Origin: a virus
Length of the DNA stretch: 64,000 bases
Strand: one strand, 5' to 3'
IMG/VR virus record: IMGVR_UViG_3300019776_000961
Location: 62,001 to 126,000 of that record
The position numbers and the translations under genes were made by a program. Positions 1-8,760 of this stretch are shown piece after piece (positions within the stretch are counted from its first letter, which is position 1; every line of letters begins with the position of its first letter). Under the pieces are notes generated by a model that saw only the letters and a program-made list of their open reading frames with translations, ran no database searches and was not told the DNA's origin.

Positions 1-622
1 TACACAAATTATTAACAATGCAGCTGCTACTGCAGGTGTTGCTCTTCAAATTGATGCTAGGTCAAACACAGAAGGATTTAGATTCCTACCATCTGCATCA
101 ACAGGAAGCTATAATTCACTCGTTCGATCAGGTGATCAAGCTCTTATTTATTATAGCGGTGCAGGCGCTGATGGTTCTGGTGGCCTTGTTATCGGTCAGT
201 GGAGTTCATCATCAGAAGGTATAAGAATTGATTCCAATGGTAATGTCGGTGTCGGTATTTATAACCCAAGTTATAAACTACATGTTAACGGTACATTAGG
301 TGTTTCCGGTAATACAACAATTGCCGGTACAACATATTGTACAGGTGATATTATTGCTTTCTATACTTCTGACGAACGTCTTAAGGACAATGCTAAGCCA
401 ATTGAATCAGCATTAGAAAAAGTTAAGAAAATTTCAGGCGTGGAATTTGATTGGAACGATAAGCAAAACATACATACCGGTCATGATGTCGGTGTACTCG
501 CACAACAAATTGAGGCAGTATTGCCTGAAGCGGTCACAACCCGTGAAGATGGGTATAAGGCTGTAAAATACGAAAAAATAATTCCTCTCTTGATTGAAGC
601 AATCAAAGAGCTAAGTAAATAG
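1..622 (+). CDS. Tail fibre C-terminus with S74 peptidase intramolecular chaperone (5' partial)
   Basis: The reading frame is open from base 2 to the TAG at 620-622, so this is the 3' end of a longer gene that starts outside the window. The first two thirds are Gly/Ser/Asn-rich, repetitive and beta-like, as in fibre shafts. From about base 359 the Peptidase_S74 signature appears: a SDERLK motif at 368-385, a GVEFDW segment, a GVLAQQIEAVLPEAV segment and a final IPLLIEAIKEL helix. Known S74 domains trimerise the fibre and then cut themselves off at the conserved Ser of this motif with help from the nearby Lys. The late box of the next gene overlaps the stop codon. The fibre role is firm; which fibre it is cannot be told. 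Confidence 0.85.
   Translation, partial: TQIINNAAATAGVALQIDARSNTEGFRFLPSASTGSYNSLVRSGDQALIYYSGAGADGSGGLVIGQWSSSSEGIRIDSNGNVGVGIYNPSYKLHVNGTLGVSGNTTIAGTTYCTGDIIAFYTSDERLKDNAKPIESALEKVKKISGVEFDWNDKQNIHTGHDVGVLAQQIEAVLPEAVTTREDGYKAVKYEKIIPLLIEAIKELSK
616..621 (+). promoter_or_regulatory. Late-promoter-like box TAAATA, 5 nt before ATG 627
   Basis: TAAATA followed by GGTAT and the ATG. The box overlaps the stop codon of the upstream fibre gene, so promoter and coding sequence are shared. Confidence 0.55.
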
Positions 623-626
623 GTAT

Positions 627-1199
627 ATGGCACAGTTACCATTAGATGGACAGCAAATAAGTGTAAGTCAGATTAATGCTATTCGCGGAGCTGCTAATTC
701 CAATACATCTTTAAAAACAGCTGAACTAGCAGTAATGGGTGACCCGAGTGCAACCGGTACAGCTAATATTGCAGCTGCAGGTGCTATATGTATGCCAGAA
801 GAAATTGTTGACGAAACAACGCATGCATTGGCGCAAAATACCACAGGATGGACATACTATGGCCCTGGTCAAGCAGCAGCTTGGGCACCATATAGAATAG
901 GAGAATTTCGTGCCGGTTACACCGGCAAACCAACTGTAACAGTAAAAACATTGCCATTAGGTACAATAAATAACTGCTCTGTAGTAATAACTGTAGGTGG
1001 CCAATTTGCTGGTACTAACACATATTATTATGCACTACGTGTTAATGGTGGTTCTATCGGCGCTTGGACAGCTATCGCAGGTAACGGTACAACGGTTACA
1101 TTAACCCCGAGAAGTAACGGAACATATACAGCCTTTGTAAGAGATTATCTTAACTGTGGCTCAAATTACGAATTTAGTTCAACAGCTACATACCCATAA
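627..1199 (+). CDS. Small putative tail-fibre-associated virion protein
   Basis: A 190-residue protein of low charge, rich in Gly, Thr, Asn and Ala. The first ~65 residues (PLDGQQISVSQINAIRG onward) resemble N-terminal attachment segments of phage fibre and head-decoration proteins. The rest looks like a single beta-sandwich with alternating Thr/Val strands and repeated Asn-Gly turns. ATG 627 is chosen because a late box lies 5 nt upstream. It follows the S74 fibre directly and probably contributes to the fibre tip or its adaptor. I recognise no family; virion location is inferred from composition, late box and neighbours. Confidence 0.6.
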   Translation: MAQLPLDGQQISVSQINAIRGAANSNTSLKTAELAVMGDPSATGTANIAAAGAICMPEEIVDETTHALAQNTTGWTYYGPGQAAAWAPYRIGEFRAGYTGKPTVTVKTLPLGTINNCSVVITVGGQFAGTNTYYYALRVNGGSIGAWTAIAGNGTTVTLTPRSNGTYTAFVRDYLNCGSNYEFSSTATYP

Positions 1200-1200
1200 A

Positions 1201-2862
1201 ATGATTAGTAAAGAAATATACAATAATATTCTCAAAGCACTTAATAAAATTGCTGTATTTATTACGCTCAACGAAGTCGATGGTCGACAGGTAACATATC
1301 TTGCTACACGTAATAATACCATTATTAACGACTTTAATGCAGTTTTTTCGGCATTTGAATATGGATGCAATGAGGATGAGGAATATATCGAAGTATATGA
1401 ACTACGCTACGATAAGAAAATACGTATTAGTACAGCAGATGTTTCGCATTATACGTTTTACGGCATTCCAACAGAAGTATCACCTCCGGTATATTTGAGT
1501 GAGAGATATAGTGGATTTGTAACAGATGAACAATTAGTTGATTTTCAGCGTAATAGCTTCCTTGCCAAGGTACATCAGGAGAGAGAAGCGGGACACTATC
1601 ATATCGAACAACCTCACACAATACACGATATGTGTAAATTACTAGAAATAAAATATTTCTTTGAAACGGAATTTAATATAAAGCCAGGTGATCATCCGTT
1701 GTTTGATTTTTATAACGAACTGTATCTTGACTACAATATAGCAAGTAATTCGCTTATAGCAGGTGAACTGCGTGAATTATATAAGAGTATGTTTTTCTTA
1801 CCAGCTATTATCGCTTGTCAGGGTGATGAAGGTGTAGATTTCAAGAAAATAGTTGCAAATAATATAGATAAGAGTATCTATCACGGTTTGCGTGAAAAAT
1901 GGATTTCCTATCTCTATACTCAACGTGATAAGTTCCTACAAAAGGCAACAGAGGATAAATCACAACTTGAATCTGTATGTACAAACCGTCTTATAACAGA
2001 GCTCGAACCTTATATCTCTAATGCAGGACCTGTAATAAAGAGTCTGCAAGAGAAACAAGATGAGCTTGGTTATTTTATTGCGTGGTTGGGTACAAAGTTA
2101 TATGTAGGAATGACTGACAGTGTTTCTATACTCGAACAAGCCACTCTCTTTACTACACAATATGACGCTGGCTTACAATTTGAGCATCATAAACCTGAAT
2201 GGACTGATTCGATTAAAAGTGCTTCGACAAAGCTTGAGCTTTTAAAGAGTATTATCGGTGACCGTAGTGATAAGGAAATTATTACTATATGTAATTTGTT
2301 CGTTGAAGCAACGCATGAAGCAATTGCCTTAGGCGATCAGTACGATCTAATTATAGAGACACTTAATAAAGTTGACATAGAAGCTGATCTTGAATACTAC
2401 GATGACTACAGACTCTACCTTAGATATTGGCCGGAAGTATTTCCTGAAAATGCAAGTTTTCATAGTAGCTTGAGACCATTCTCGGTACTTGAGAATAAAG
2501 TAATCAAGTGTTTGTTACAACTCGGTATTGAATTCGACTATGACAGCTTATATCGTAAAAATTACGACTACTATAATTCTTGCATAGATACATTACAAGA
2601 ACAGTGCATAGAAATTTGTAAGGTAAAACGCTTACAACAAATAAAAGATGTTGCAGGTGTAAGAGCAGAACAAATAAGAAGCGAAATGGAAGCCTTTGTT
2701 GTTAATCTTTCAGCGGAAGAAAAAACACAGCTTGATAACGTTCTACAGGAATTAGTGGATTTTGAAAAGTATTCACAAGCACTTAATGATTTAGTAAGAC
2801 TCATTGACGTATTGTCATACTGGCCTGCAGCCTTGCATCCTGCGCCCTCGACAGTATTATAA
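1201..2862 (+). CDS. Unrecognised 553-residue protein of the fibre region
   Basis: ATG 1201 is one base after the stop of the previous gene. An in-frame GTG at 1156 exists but would overlap the upstream gene by 44 bases. The protein is rich in Glu, Tyr, Leu and Ile and mostly helical by eye, with few Gly or Pro. It has no signal peptide, no clear membrane segment and no motif I recognise; the Trp/Tyr-rich YYDDYRLYLRYWPEVFPEN stretch near residue 420 stands out. It sits between fibre genes and a glycosyltransferase. It may be a fibre-region structural protein or an enzyme acting on glycans, and I cannot decide between these. Confidence 0.65.
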   Translation: MISKEIYNNILKALNKIAVFITLNEVDGRQVTYLATRNNTIINDFNAVFSAFEYGCNEDEEYIEVYELRYDKKIRISTADVSHYTFYGIPTEVSPPVYLSERYSGFVTDEQLVDFQRNSFLAKVHQEREAGHYHIEQPHTIHDMCKLLEIKYFFETEFNIKPGDHPLFDFYNELYLDYNIASNSLIAGELRELYKSMFFLPAIIACQGDEGVDFKKIVANNIDKSIYHGLREKWISYLYTQRDKFLQKATEDKSQLESVCTNRLITELEPYISNAGPVIKSLQEKQDELGYFIAWLGTKLYVGMTDSVSILEQATLFTTQYDAGLQFEHHKPEWTDSIKSASTKLELLKSIIGDRSDKEIITICNLFVEATHEAIALGDQYDLIIETLNKVDIEADLEYYDDYRLYLRYWPEVFPENASFHSSLRPFSVLENKVIKCLLQLGIEFDYDSLYRKNYDYYNSCIDTLQEQCIEICKVKRLQQIKDVAGVRAEQIRSEMEAFVVNLSAEEKTQLDNVLQELVDFEKYSQALNDLVRLIDVLSYWPAALHPAPSTVL

Positions 2863-2869
2863 GTGTAAT

Positions 2870-3637
2870 ATGTACGTACATTGCTTCTGGCATGGAGCAC
2901 CTCTGTCTCTTCTTGAACGCTTAACTTTAAAAAGTTTTGCACGCAATGGATTCAAAGTTAAGTTATGGCTATATGACACTAATTGTATAGAAGTTGATAG
3001 TTATATTGAAGGTGCAGAAGTATGTGATGCAAACGAAATAATTCCGTTTGAGCGCATATTTAGCTATAACGGTAAAGGTGATTGTCGTAAAGGTAGCTTA
3101 GGTGGGTTTTCTGATCTTTTTCGCTATTATCTAATATATAAACAGGGTGGTATGTATGTGGATATGGATTCAACATGCTTGAGTAATTTTGATACGTCAG
3201 CTGAATATATTATCAAACCACATAATAGTTGTAAAACCGTAGCTAATTTATTAAAGGCACCAGCTGGATGTCAGTTTCTTAAAAAATGTATCGAACTCAC
3301 TGAACAAAACGTAACTGCTGATAATACAAGTTGGATACTACCGGTGAAAATTTTTAATGATACAGTTGAAGAATTTAATCTGCAAAATTATATAGCTCCT
3401 ATAAATTATTTTGGTAATGATGATCCTGGTATATTGACAAAAATAAAAACTGGTAATTATATAGAGGATAAAAATATATTGCCAAAGTATGTATTACATT
3501 GGTGCAGGGAGGCGTCGTTTGGGGTATGGAATTATAAGGAATTGTTTGACTGGTATAACCCAAAGCCTCTTTCTATATATTATAATCTTCTTACAAAGAA
3601 TGATCTTATTAGATCAAGATTAAGACATTATTTTTAA
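2870..3637 (+). CDS. GT32-like glycosyltransferase with DxD motif
   Basis: A 255-residue protein. An upstream in-frame start at 2804 exists, but translation from ATG 2870 begins directly with the conserved first strand (MYVHCFWHG), as in the sugar-binding DxD family (Gly_transf_sug, GT32, OCH1-like). The key block is SDLFRYYLIYKQGG then MYVDMDS with the DxD at residues 98-100, which binds the metal and nucleotide sugar. Such enzymes transfer a hexose from a nucleotide sugar to a glycan. The neighbouring GT8, aminotransferase and acyltransferase genes suggest a cassette that builds or decorates a glycan. Its 3' end overlaps the converging aminotransferase gene by 18 bases. Confidence 0.78.
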   Translation: MYVHCFWHGAPLSLLERLTLKSFARNGFKVKLWLYDTNCIEVDSYIEGAEVCDANEIIPFERIFSYNGKGDCRKGSLGGFSDLFRYYLIYKQGGMYVDMDSTCLSNFDTSAEYIIKPHNSCKTVANLLKAPAGCQFLKKCIELTEQNVTADNTSWILPVKIFNDTVEEFNLQNYIAPINYFGNDDPGILTKIKTGNYIEDKNILPKYVLHWCREASFGVWNYKELFDWYNPKPLSIYYNLLTKNDLIRSRLRHYF

Positions 3638-4225
3638 TTGTGTACGCAAATCACCGTAAAATTCATACGGCAGATCATCGTTATTGTGATTGAGCTTTTT
3701 AAGCAATCTTAATCCCTTTACTGCAAGATCAGGATGCAGCAACATATTATATCCTTGTACAGTAAACGTTTGTTCGCACAAAGGTGTATCAATTCTTCGG
3801 CCATTATTGCGCGCAAGTTTGAACCACTCATATGCTTCGTAAGAATCGGTCAATATAGCACCGCCGCGACCTATCTTCAAATGCTTTTTGTAATGAAAGG
3901 ACAAGCACATATTTGTACCTGAGTTATACATACCACTTGTAAAGCGTTTGGCAGAATCAATAACGTTTGTAGGCTCGATTTTATATATTCCTTGCCAGTC
4001 GATATCCTTGTAACTGATAGTTATGCCAATATTCATTGCTGCCATAGCAACACCGACATACGTATTAGCAGGTAGAGTGATCTGCTTTACATTACTATAC
4101 TTTAAACTTAATAGAAGTGCACTCGTACAGCTATCTACACAAGCAACATACGGAGCACCGGTATATTCAGCGAGAGCCTTTTCAAATCGCTCGACTTTTT
4201 TATACTCTTTAAGTAGATTTATCAT
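3620..4225 (-). CDS. DegT/DnrJ/EryC1-type PLP aminotransferase, short form
   Basis: The start at 4225 is preceded by a clear AAGGA at good spacing, which decides against the longer frame starting at 4246. The protein has 201 residues; the family is usually about 370, so only the large PLP-binding domain is present. Visible motifs are DSCTSALLLSL (cofactor phosphate region), LPANTYVG, VIDSAKRF with the Asp facing the pyridine nitrogen, and SFHYKKHLKIGRGG, in which Lys114 aligns with the Schiff-base lysine. The family makes amino sugars from keto-sugar nucleotides. It is compact or truncated and may need a partner or have lost activity. It is one of the few genes here with a good Shine-Dalgarno. 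Confidence 0.75.
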   Translation of the reverse strand: MINLLKEYKKVERFEKALAEYTGAPYVACVDSCTSALLLSLKYSNVKQITLPANTYVGVAMAAMNIGITISYKDIDWQGIYKIEPTNVIDSAKRFTSGMYNSGTNMCLSFHYKKHLKIGRGGAILTDSYEAYEWFKLARNNGRRIDTPLCEQTFTVQGYNMLLHPDLAVKGLRLLKKLNHNNDDLPYEFYGDLRTQLKIMS

Positions 4226-4260
4226 TGATATTTCCTTATAATACATATAACCTCTTTTTT

Positions 4261-4761
4261 ATGCAACTTATTCCTTTCGACTCTACAAATAATCTACATG
4301 TCGACATTACGTATGAAATTTTGCAGAAAAGATTTGATACCGATTATATTAATATTCAGGATTTCGTTTTGCCCACGCGTGAACAACATATCACTAATAT
4401 ATTAAGTGATAGATACAAGTATTACTACTTAATTGAGTATGATAATTACATTATCGGTATAATTTATATTATTAATCCGAATAACGAGCTTGGCTTCTTC
4501 TTACACGCGATAAATGCAACGACAGCATATCGCAAGAATAAGCACTATCTATATAAAGAGATTGAGAATGTACAACCTGGAGATTCAAAAATTAAAAAGG
4601 TAATATACTTTTATATCAAATCAGCATTTAATAAGTTACGTGAAATGCATCCGGAGTTGACTAAGCTCACATCTAAAGTAAATGTTAATAACGAAGTAAG
4701 TCGTGAAGGTACTGAATATATAGGGTTTAAGCCAAAACATATTTACTATGAGTTTGAATAA
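4261..4761 (+). CDS. GNAT-like acyltransferase (putative)
   Basis: A 166-residue protein starting at ATG 4261; a start at 4225 would overlap the divergent aminotransferase start. The middle has the paired-strand pattern of a GNAT fold (YYYLIEYDNYIIGIIYIIN), followed by a helix. The end NNEVSREGTEYIGFKPKHIYYEF matches the common GNAT ending in which a GF motif leads into the last strand. In this setting it could acylate the amino sugar made by the adjacent aminotransferase, as in dideoxy-amino-sugar pathways. The acetyl-CoA P-loop is not obvious, so the family call is moderate. It overlaps the next gene by 14 bases. Confidence 0.55.
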   Translation: MQLIPFDSTNNLHVDITYEILQKRFDTDYINIQDFVLPTREQHITNILSDRYKYYYLIEYDNYIIGIIYIINPNNELGFFLHAINATTAYRKNKHYLYKEIENVQPGDSKIKKVIYFYIKSAFNKLREMHPELTKLTSKVNVNNEVSREGTEYIGFKPKHIYYEFE

Positions 4762-5587
4762 TATACTACCTATCTGTTACCGGTGTGATAATAAATACAA
4801 GGACTTTCTGCTCACATCTATCCGCTCGGTACTCAAATATTATAAGGGTGATAGGCTAATTAAATTCTATATATGTACGAATGATGATTTGAATCTCGAT
4901 GAACTCGTGCTTCTTAAACATAGATACACGTTTGAATATGAGATAATTAGTGTTAACAGTGATTTTCTTAACAAACACAATATTACTGGTGACCATGCTG
5001 CAGCTCTTTTGAGAAAATTTATTGGGTTTAGCTCTAATACTCTTGCAACCGGTGAGCATAATAAGATCTATACTTTTAATCCCTTTAATAGAAGTAAATT
5101 CATTGTTGCTCTTTGGGTTTTGTTTATAATAACTACAGAACACGAGAAAGTACTATTTCTTGATACTGATACCCTTGTTGTAGATGATATTACAGAGCTT
5201 TTTGAAACTGATGTCAGTAATTACTGTCTTGCGAGTTGTAAAGATTGGATAGACACGAATATTTTTAATCCTTCGGTATCTGTTATTAATATTAAGCGAG
5301 CTAAACAATTATATCTTAAATTCTGTCTACAAATTTCGAAGAAACTGTTGACAAGCGTCTTTACATCACAGAAACCGTTTTGTGATGTCTTTCAGAATGA
5401 TATTATCAATAAGGTTGTTGGTAAAGAATGGTTAGTGCTCAGTCAAGCATGGAATATGCCTGTGACACACATTGATTACTACGATGTAGAACCAAAGATC
5501 TATCATTTCTGTGAATCATGGCGCGGTCTTACCAATGTATCATCTGCTTATACAAAGCTTGTAGCTAAATATCTCACAGAAGGTTAA
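4748..5587 (+). CDS. GT8-like glycosyltransferase
   Basis: A 279-residue protein with the GT8 (LPS galactosyl/glucosyltransferase) layout: N-terminal PICYRCDNKYKDFLLTSIRSV, then KVLFLDTDTLVVDDITELF with the metal-binding DTD at residues 139-141, and a FNPSVSVINIKRAKQL segment equivalent to the family's NSGVMLINL. A C-terminal MPVTHIDYYD...IYHFCESWRG gives the His used by retaining GT8 enzymes near the active site. It likely adds a hexose to a surface or fibre glycan. Its start lies inside the end of the GNAT-like gene, suggesting co-translation. Its end overlaps the converging paralogue by 4 bases. Confidence 0.78.
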   Translation: MSLNNILPICYRCDNKYKDFLLTSIRSVLKYYKGDRLIKFYICTNDDLNLDELVLLKHRYTFEYEIISVNSDFLNKHNITGDHAAALLRKFIGFSSNTLATGEHNKIYTFNPFNRSKFIVALWVLFIITTEHEKVLFLDTDTLVVDDITELFETDVSNYCLASCKDWIDTNIFNPSVSVINIKRAKQLYLKFCLQISKKLLTSVFTSQKPFCDVFQNDIINKVVGKEWLVLSQAWNMPVTHIDYYDVEPKIYHFCESWRGLTNVSSAYTKLVAKYLTEG

Positions 5588-6438
5588 AAACCCATATATT
5601 GCTTTCTTAATCCGTAGAAATTATCTATATCGTGCTCAAGTAATTTCTCTAGATCTTCCCTACGGTATGTATGTGCAGAGCAAAACGCTTGTATTTTGTT
5701 ATAGAAAGTAAATAATTCGCTAAGTTCAATATTAGCATTAAATTTATCGTTTAGATAATTAGTAGTACGCATCATACTAACAGGGTCAGACATAAATCCA
5801 ACAAAATCATTATTACCATTTATTATATTCGTTTGTCTGTAACAATTTTCATCGGTTTCTACTTTTTCATCTATTACAAATACTCCTTTTGCTTCTATAT
5901 ATGCATCAATATATTCTTTAAGATCAACAATATGATTATCTGCGTCGTTAGATGAAAGAAGGTTTAATTGTTTACCATAATATTGAACAACTTCTTTATA
6001 TAGTCGCGGTAGAGCAACACCGCAACCGAGAGCTTTCATAAAGAAATACATTTCATAAGCACGATCTACTGGGTGAATAATCGTACTAATAATAAAGTCA
6101 TCTTGTTGCTTATAAATGCGTTCAGTATTTAAAATTCCAAGTACCATATCTGTTTCACTACGAAACTGCTCATCGAACACAATGTAATTCTTACCATTTT
6201 CATGATGCATGAGTGTTTTATTTCTTAAAGCATCGTCAAAGGATTTATGAAACTCACATTTACTATTTAAAGACTGATATGTAGCAGAGAGTGCCATATA
6301 ATACCACTCATCAGGTGTTTCTTTATAATAAAAGTCTATCGTCTTACCACGAGGTCGGTATCTCTCCGGGTTACAATTAAAGAGTTTATTAAAAAAATAC
6401 GGATAAAACCTATTAGGCTGCGCAGCGTATATAACCAT
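5584..6438 (-). CDS. Tandem paralogue C, sulfotransferase-like (tentative)
   Basis: A 284-residue protein, third in the transcription order of three tandem paralogues that share the opening IYAAQPNRFYPYFF and the ending GLRKQYMGF. Shared inner blocks are HENGKNYIVFDE, STIIHPVDRAYEMYFF and NNDFVGFMSDPVS. The IIHPVDR..E block resembles the 3'-phosphate-binding RDPxxR segment of sulfotransferase family 2, and the NDFVGF block resembles its downstream conserved segment. No normal P-loop (KTGGT) is present near the N-terminus, so activity on PAPS is doubtful. The gene begins one base from the end of the next copy. Family assignment is an inference; the paralogy is seen directly. Confidence 0.7.
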   Translation of the reverse strand: MVIYAAQPNRFYPYFFNKLFNCNPERYRPRGKTIDFYYKETPDEWYYMALSATYQSLNSKCEFHKSFDDALRNKTLMHHENGKNYIVFDEQFRSETDMVLGILNTERIYKQQDDFIISTIIHPVDRAYEMYFFMKALGCGVALPRLYKEVVQYYGKQLNLLSSNDADNHIVDLKEYIDAYIEAKGVFVIDEKVETDENCYRQTNIINGNNDFVGFMSDPVSMMRTTNYLNDKFNANIELSELFTFYNKIQAFCSAHTYRREDLEKLLEHDIDNFYGLRKQYMGF

Positions 6439-6439
6439 A

Positions 6440-7288
6440 TTAAAATCCCATATATTGTTTTCTTAGACCATAAAAATGCTCTACATCATCAGCTAAGAGT
6501 TTTTCTAATTCAGAGCGACGGTAAGTATTAGCAGCACAGAATTGTTGTATCTTTTTATAGAAAACAAATAACTCATTATGATCAATCTTGGTGCCGAATT
6601 TATTATTTAAATAAACGGTGGTACGCAATATACTTACAGGATCTGACATAAACCCGACGAAGTCATTATTACCTCCGATTATATTTGTCTGCTTGTAGCT
6701 ATTTTCATCTATCTGTACATTGTCAATAATGGAAAACACTCCCTTTGTTTCAATATATGCATCGATAAAGGTCTCAAGTGTGGCTGAATTATCATCGTCT
6801 TCATGAAGGCTTAACTGCTTCACGTAAAACTGTATAATATTTTTATGCAACAATGGAAGTGCTACACCGCTCTTTAAAGCATTTATGAAAAAGCATAGTT
6901 CATATACACGATCAATAGGATGAATGATAGTGCTTATAATGAAATCGTCTTTTTGCTTATAGATGCGTTCGGTATTCATTATACCTAAAACCATATCAGT
7001 CTTGCTACGAAACTCTTCATCGAAGTAAATGTAGTTTTTACCGTTTTCATGGTACATTAGTTCCTTATCATTAATAACATCATTATACGACCGGTGATAC
7101 TGACACACACTCTCTAGGGTTTGATAAGAACCAGTAAAGAGTGACATTGAATACCATTTTTCTGGTGATTCTTTGTAGAAAAGATCTACAGTTTTACCAC
7201 AAGGTCGATACTTTGCTGGATTACAATCAAAGAATTTTTTGAAAAAATATGGGTAAAAACGATTTGGCTGCGCTGCGTATATAATCAT
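6440..7288 (-). CDS. Tandem paralogue B, sulfotransferase-like (tentative)
   Basis: A 282-residue middle copy, closest to copy C: same N- and C-terminal signatures, the HENGKNYIYFDEEFRSKTDMV block, STIIHPIDRVYEL and NNDFVGFMSDPVSILRTT. The three genes are separated by a single base each, as expected for serial tandem duplication followed by divergence. No frameshift or stop is visible, so all copies seem kept under selection. They are flanked by glycosyltransferases on one side and small early-type genes on the other. Substrate and cellular site are unknown. Confidence 0.7.
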   Translation of the reverse strand: MIIYAAQPNRFYPYFFKKFFDCNPAKYRPCGKTVDLFYKESPEKWYSMSLFTGSYQTLESVCQYHRSYNDVINDKELMYHENGKNYIYFDEEFRSKTDMVLGIMNTERIYKQKDDFIISTIIHPIDRVYELCFFINALKSGVALPLLHKNIIQFYVKQLSLHEDDDNSATLETFIDAYIETKGVFSIIDNVQIDENSYKQTNIIGGNNDFVGFMSDPVSILRTTVYLNNKFGTKIDHNELFVFYKKIQQFCAANTYRRSELEKLLADDVEHFYGLRKQYMGF

Positions 7289-7289
7289 A

Positions 7290-8162
7290 TTAAAAACCCA
7301 TAAATTGTTTCTTTAGACCGTTATAATGTTCAATATCATTTTCCAAGAGTTTTTCTAAATCTTTACGACGGTATGTATGTTTATCGCAAAACTCCTTTAT
7401 TTTTTTTGAAAACACTAATAGCTCATCAACTCGTACTCCTAAGTTAAACTTTTGATTAAAAAAGTTCACTGTACGTAGTATGCTTACAGGGTCGGTTATA
7501 AAGCCTATGAAATCATTATTACCACCTACAACATTTACTTGTCTATAATTGTTTTCATCAGTTGTGATTTTATCATAAAGCTCGAACACACCTTTATTCT
7601 CAATATAGGCATCAATATATTCTTCTATTGTTATGAGTTGATATACTGATCTAAGTGATACATCACGATTTTTTGTTGTGACACCTAGTTTCTTACCGTA
7701 AAATTTTAAATCCTCTCTTGACATTTGTGGAAGTGCCTTTCCACATGATATTGTTGTCATAAAATAATACATTTCATAAACTCTATCTACTGGATGTATG
7801 ATTGTACTGACAATAACGTCGTCTTGTTCTTTATAAATTCTCTCTGCATTCAATATACCAATAGTCATATTATGTTCACTACGATGTCTTTCATCGAAGT
7901 AAATATAATTCTTACCATTTTTATGGAGAAGACGTTCTTTATTGTTAAATGCATCAGTAAACGATTGATGAAATGTGCATTCACTTAGATTGACATCAAC
8001 AAGGGGTTCAATAAGCGGTATGTTGTACCACTCATCAAGCTCCTTTTTATATAAAAAGTGAAGCGATTTACCACAGGGACGATATTTGTCACGTATATCA
8101 TTATAAAACTTACCGAAAAAATAAGGATAAAAACGATTCGGCTGTGCAGCGTAGATTATCAT
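7290..8162 (-). CDS. Tandem paralogue A, sulfotransferase-like (tentative)
   Basis: A 290-residue first copy and the most divergent. The start at 8162 is set by alignment: translation from there opens with MIIYAAQPNRFYPYFF as in the other copies. An open frame continues upstream to 8351 but runs antisense through the next gene and has no homology to the paralogues. Conserved blocks are HKNGKNYIYFDE, STIIHPVDRVYEMYYF, NNDFIGFITDPVSILRT and the terminal GLKKQFMGF. An insertion near residue 170 (TTKNRDVSLRSVYQL) is not in the other copies. Tentative sulfotransferase-like fold with a degenerate nucleotide-binding N-terminus. Confidence 0.68.
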   Translation of the reverse strand: MIIYAAQPNRFYPYFFGKFYNDIRDKYRPCGKSLHFLYKKELDEWYNIPLIEPLVDVNLSECTFHQSFTDAFNNKERLLHKNGKNYIYFDERHRSEHNMTIGILNAERIYKEQDDVIVSTIIHPVDRVYEMYYFMTTISCGKALPQMSREDLKFYGKKLGVTTKNRDVSLRSVYQLITIEEYIDAYIENKGVFELYDKITTDENNYRQVNVVGGNNDFIGFITDPVSILRTVNFFNQKFNLGVRVDELLVFSKKIKEFCDKHTYRRKDLEKLLENDIEHYNGLKKQFMGF

Positions 8163-8202
8163 TTCACAATTAATTATCACTTGCTGTAAGGAAATAAAGA
8201 TG

Positions 8203-8208
8203 TAAATA
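8203..8208 (+). promoter_or_regulatory. Late-promoter-like box TAAATA, 7 nt before ATG 8216
   Basis: TAAATA then seven bases (TTTTTGT) before the start codon; slightly wider than the usual 5 nt spacing. Confidence 0.4.
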
Positions 8209-8215
8209 TTTTTGT

Positions 8216-8431
8216 ATGGAGAATTTTGATAAATTTGCGGATGACTTTTTTGATGGATCGAAACCATGTCCCGATGCAATACCATTCTGCACACAACTCC
8301 GTGCCAAGTATCAAGAGGAGATATCCAAGCTCGGCAATGGATGCGCTTCATGTCAAGTTTCGCAGATTAGAGTGAAATATATTACCGATCTATGGCAAAA
8401 TTATATTAAGTCGCTCGTTAATAAAGCATGA
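8216..8431 (+). CDS. Small Cys-containing protein of unknown function
   Basis: 71 residues, hydrophilic and mostly helical by composition. It has four Cys: one in KPCPDAIPFC (two) and a CASC pair near residue 43, which could bind zinc or form disulfides. The stop overlaps the ATG of the following membrane-protein gene (ATGA overlap), so the two are probably made together. No family recognised. Confidence 0.6.
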   Translation: MENFDKFADDFFDGSKPCPDAIPFCTQLRAKYQEEISKLGNGCASCQVSQIRVKYITDLWQNYIKSLVNKA

Positions 8432-8760
8432 ACTATATCATATTATACACTCTTGGTCTCCTGTTTACATGTAATGCATGTTTAATTTGGTTTTATAGTC
8501 CCCTTAAAATTACACTCGGTCAATTTCTTTTTGATAAAGACCTGTATACAGTTGAGCAATTTGAAACACGCTTGCTTATTCGTAATGCCTTTTTAGGTAA
8601 ACTGTTGAGCTGCTATATATGCTTCTCGTTCTGGGTGTCACTCTTTATCGGTATAGTATTTGCACTCTTAAGTCTTGTACCCATTTGGTTTATAGCTGTT
8701 ACAGCAGGTACATATCCCTGTCTTTGTTATCTTTATAAAACTATTGTCGACAAATCTTAG
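8428..8760 (+). CDS. Small membrane protein with CxxC loop (DUF1360-like)
   Basis: 110 residues. An N-terminal hydrophobic stretch (residues 2-22) and two C-terminal ones (about 58-80 and 83-103) suggest three membrane passes. Between them lies LGKLLSCYICFSFWVSL, the CxxC followed by an aromatic and Trp that marks a family of small phage and bacterial membrane proteins (DUF1360-like). ATG 8428 overlaps the upstream stop. Function is unknown; inner-membrane location is inferred from the hydrophobic segments. Its 3' end overlaps the converging metallopeptidase gene by 20 bases. Confidence 0.62.
   Translation: MNYIILYTLGLLFTCNACLIWFYSPLKITLGQFLFDKDLYTVEQFETRLLIRNAFLGKLLSCYICFSFWVSLFIGIVFALLSLVPIWFIAVTAGTYPCLCYLYKTIVDKS

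Noticed and set aside
1156-1200. GTG start at 1156 for the 553-residue protein
   Set aside because: It would overlap the upstream gene by 44 bases; ATG 1201 follows that stop directly.
8163-8351. N-terminal extension of the first tandem paralogue
   Set aside because: It is antisense to the gene at 8216, has no counterpart in the other copies, and the ATG at 8162 gives the shared opening.
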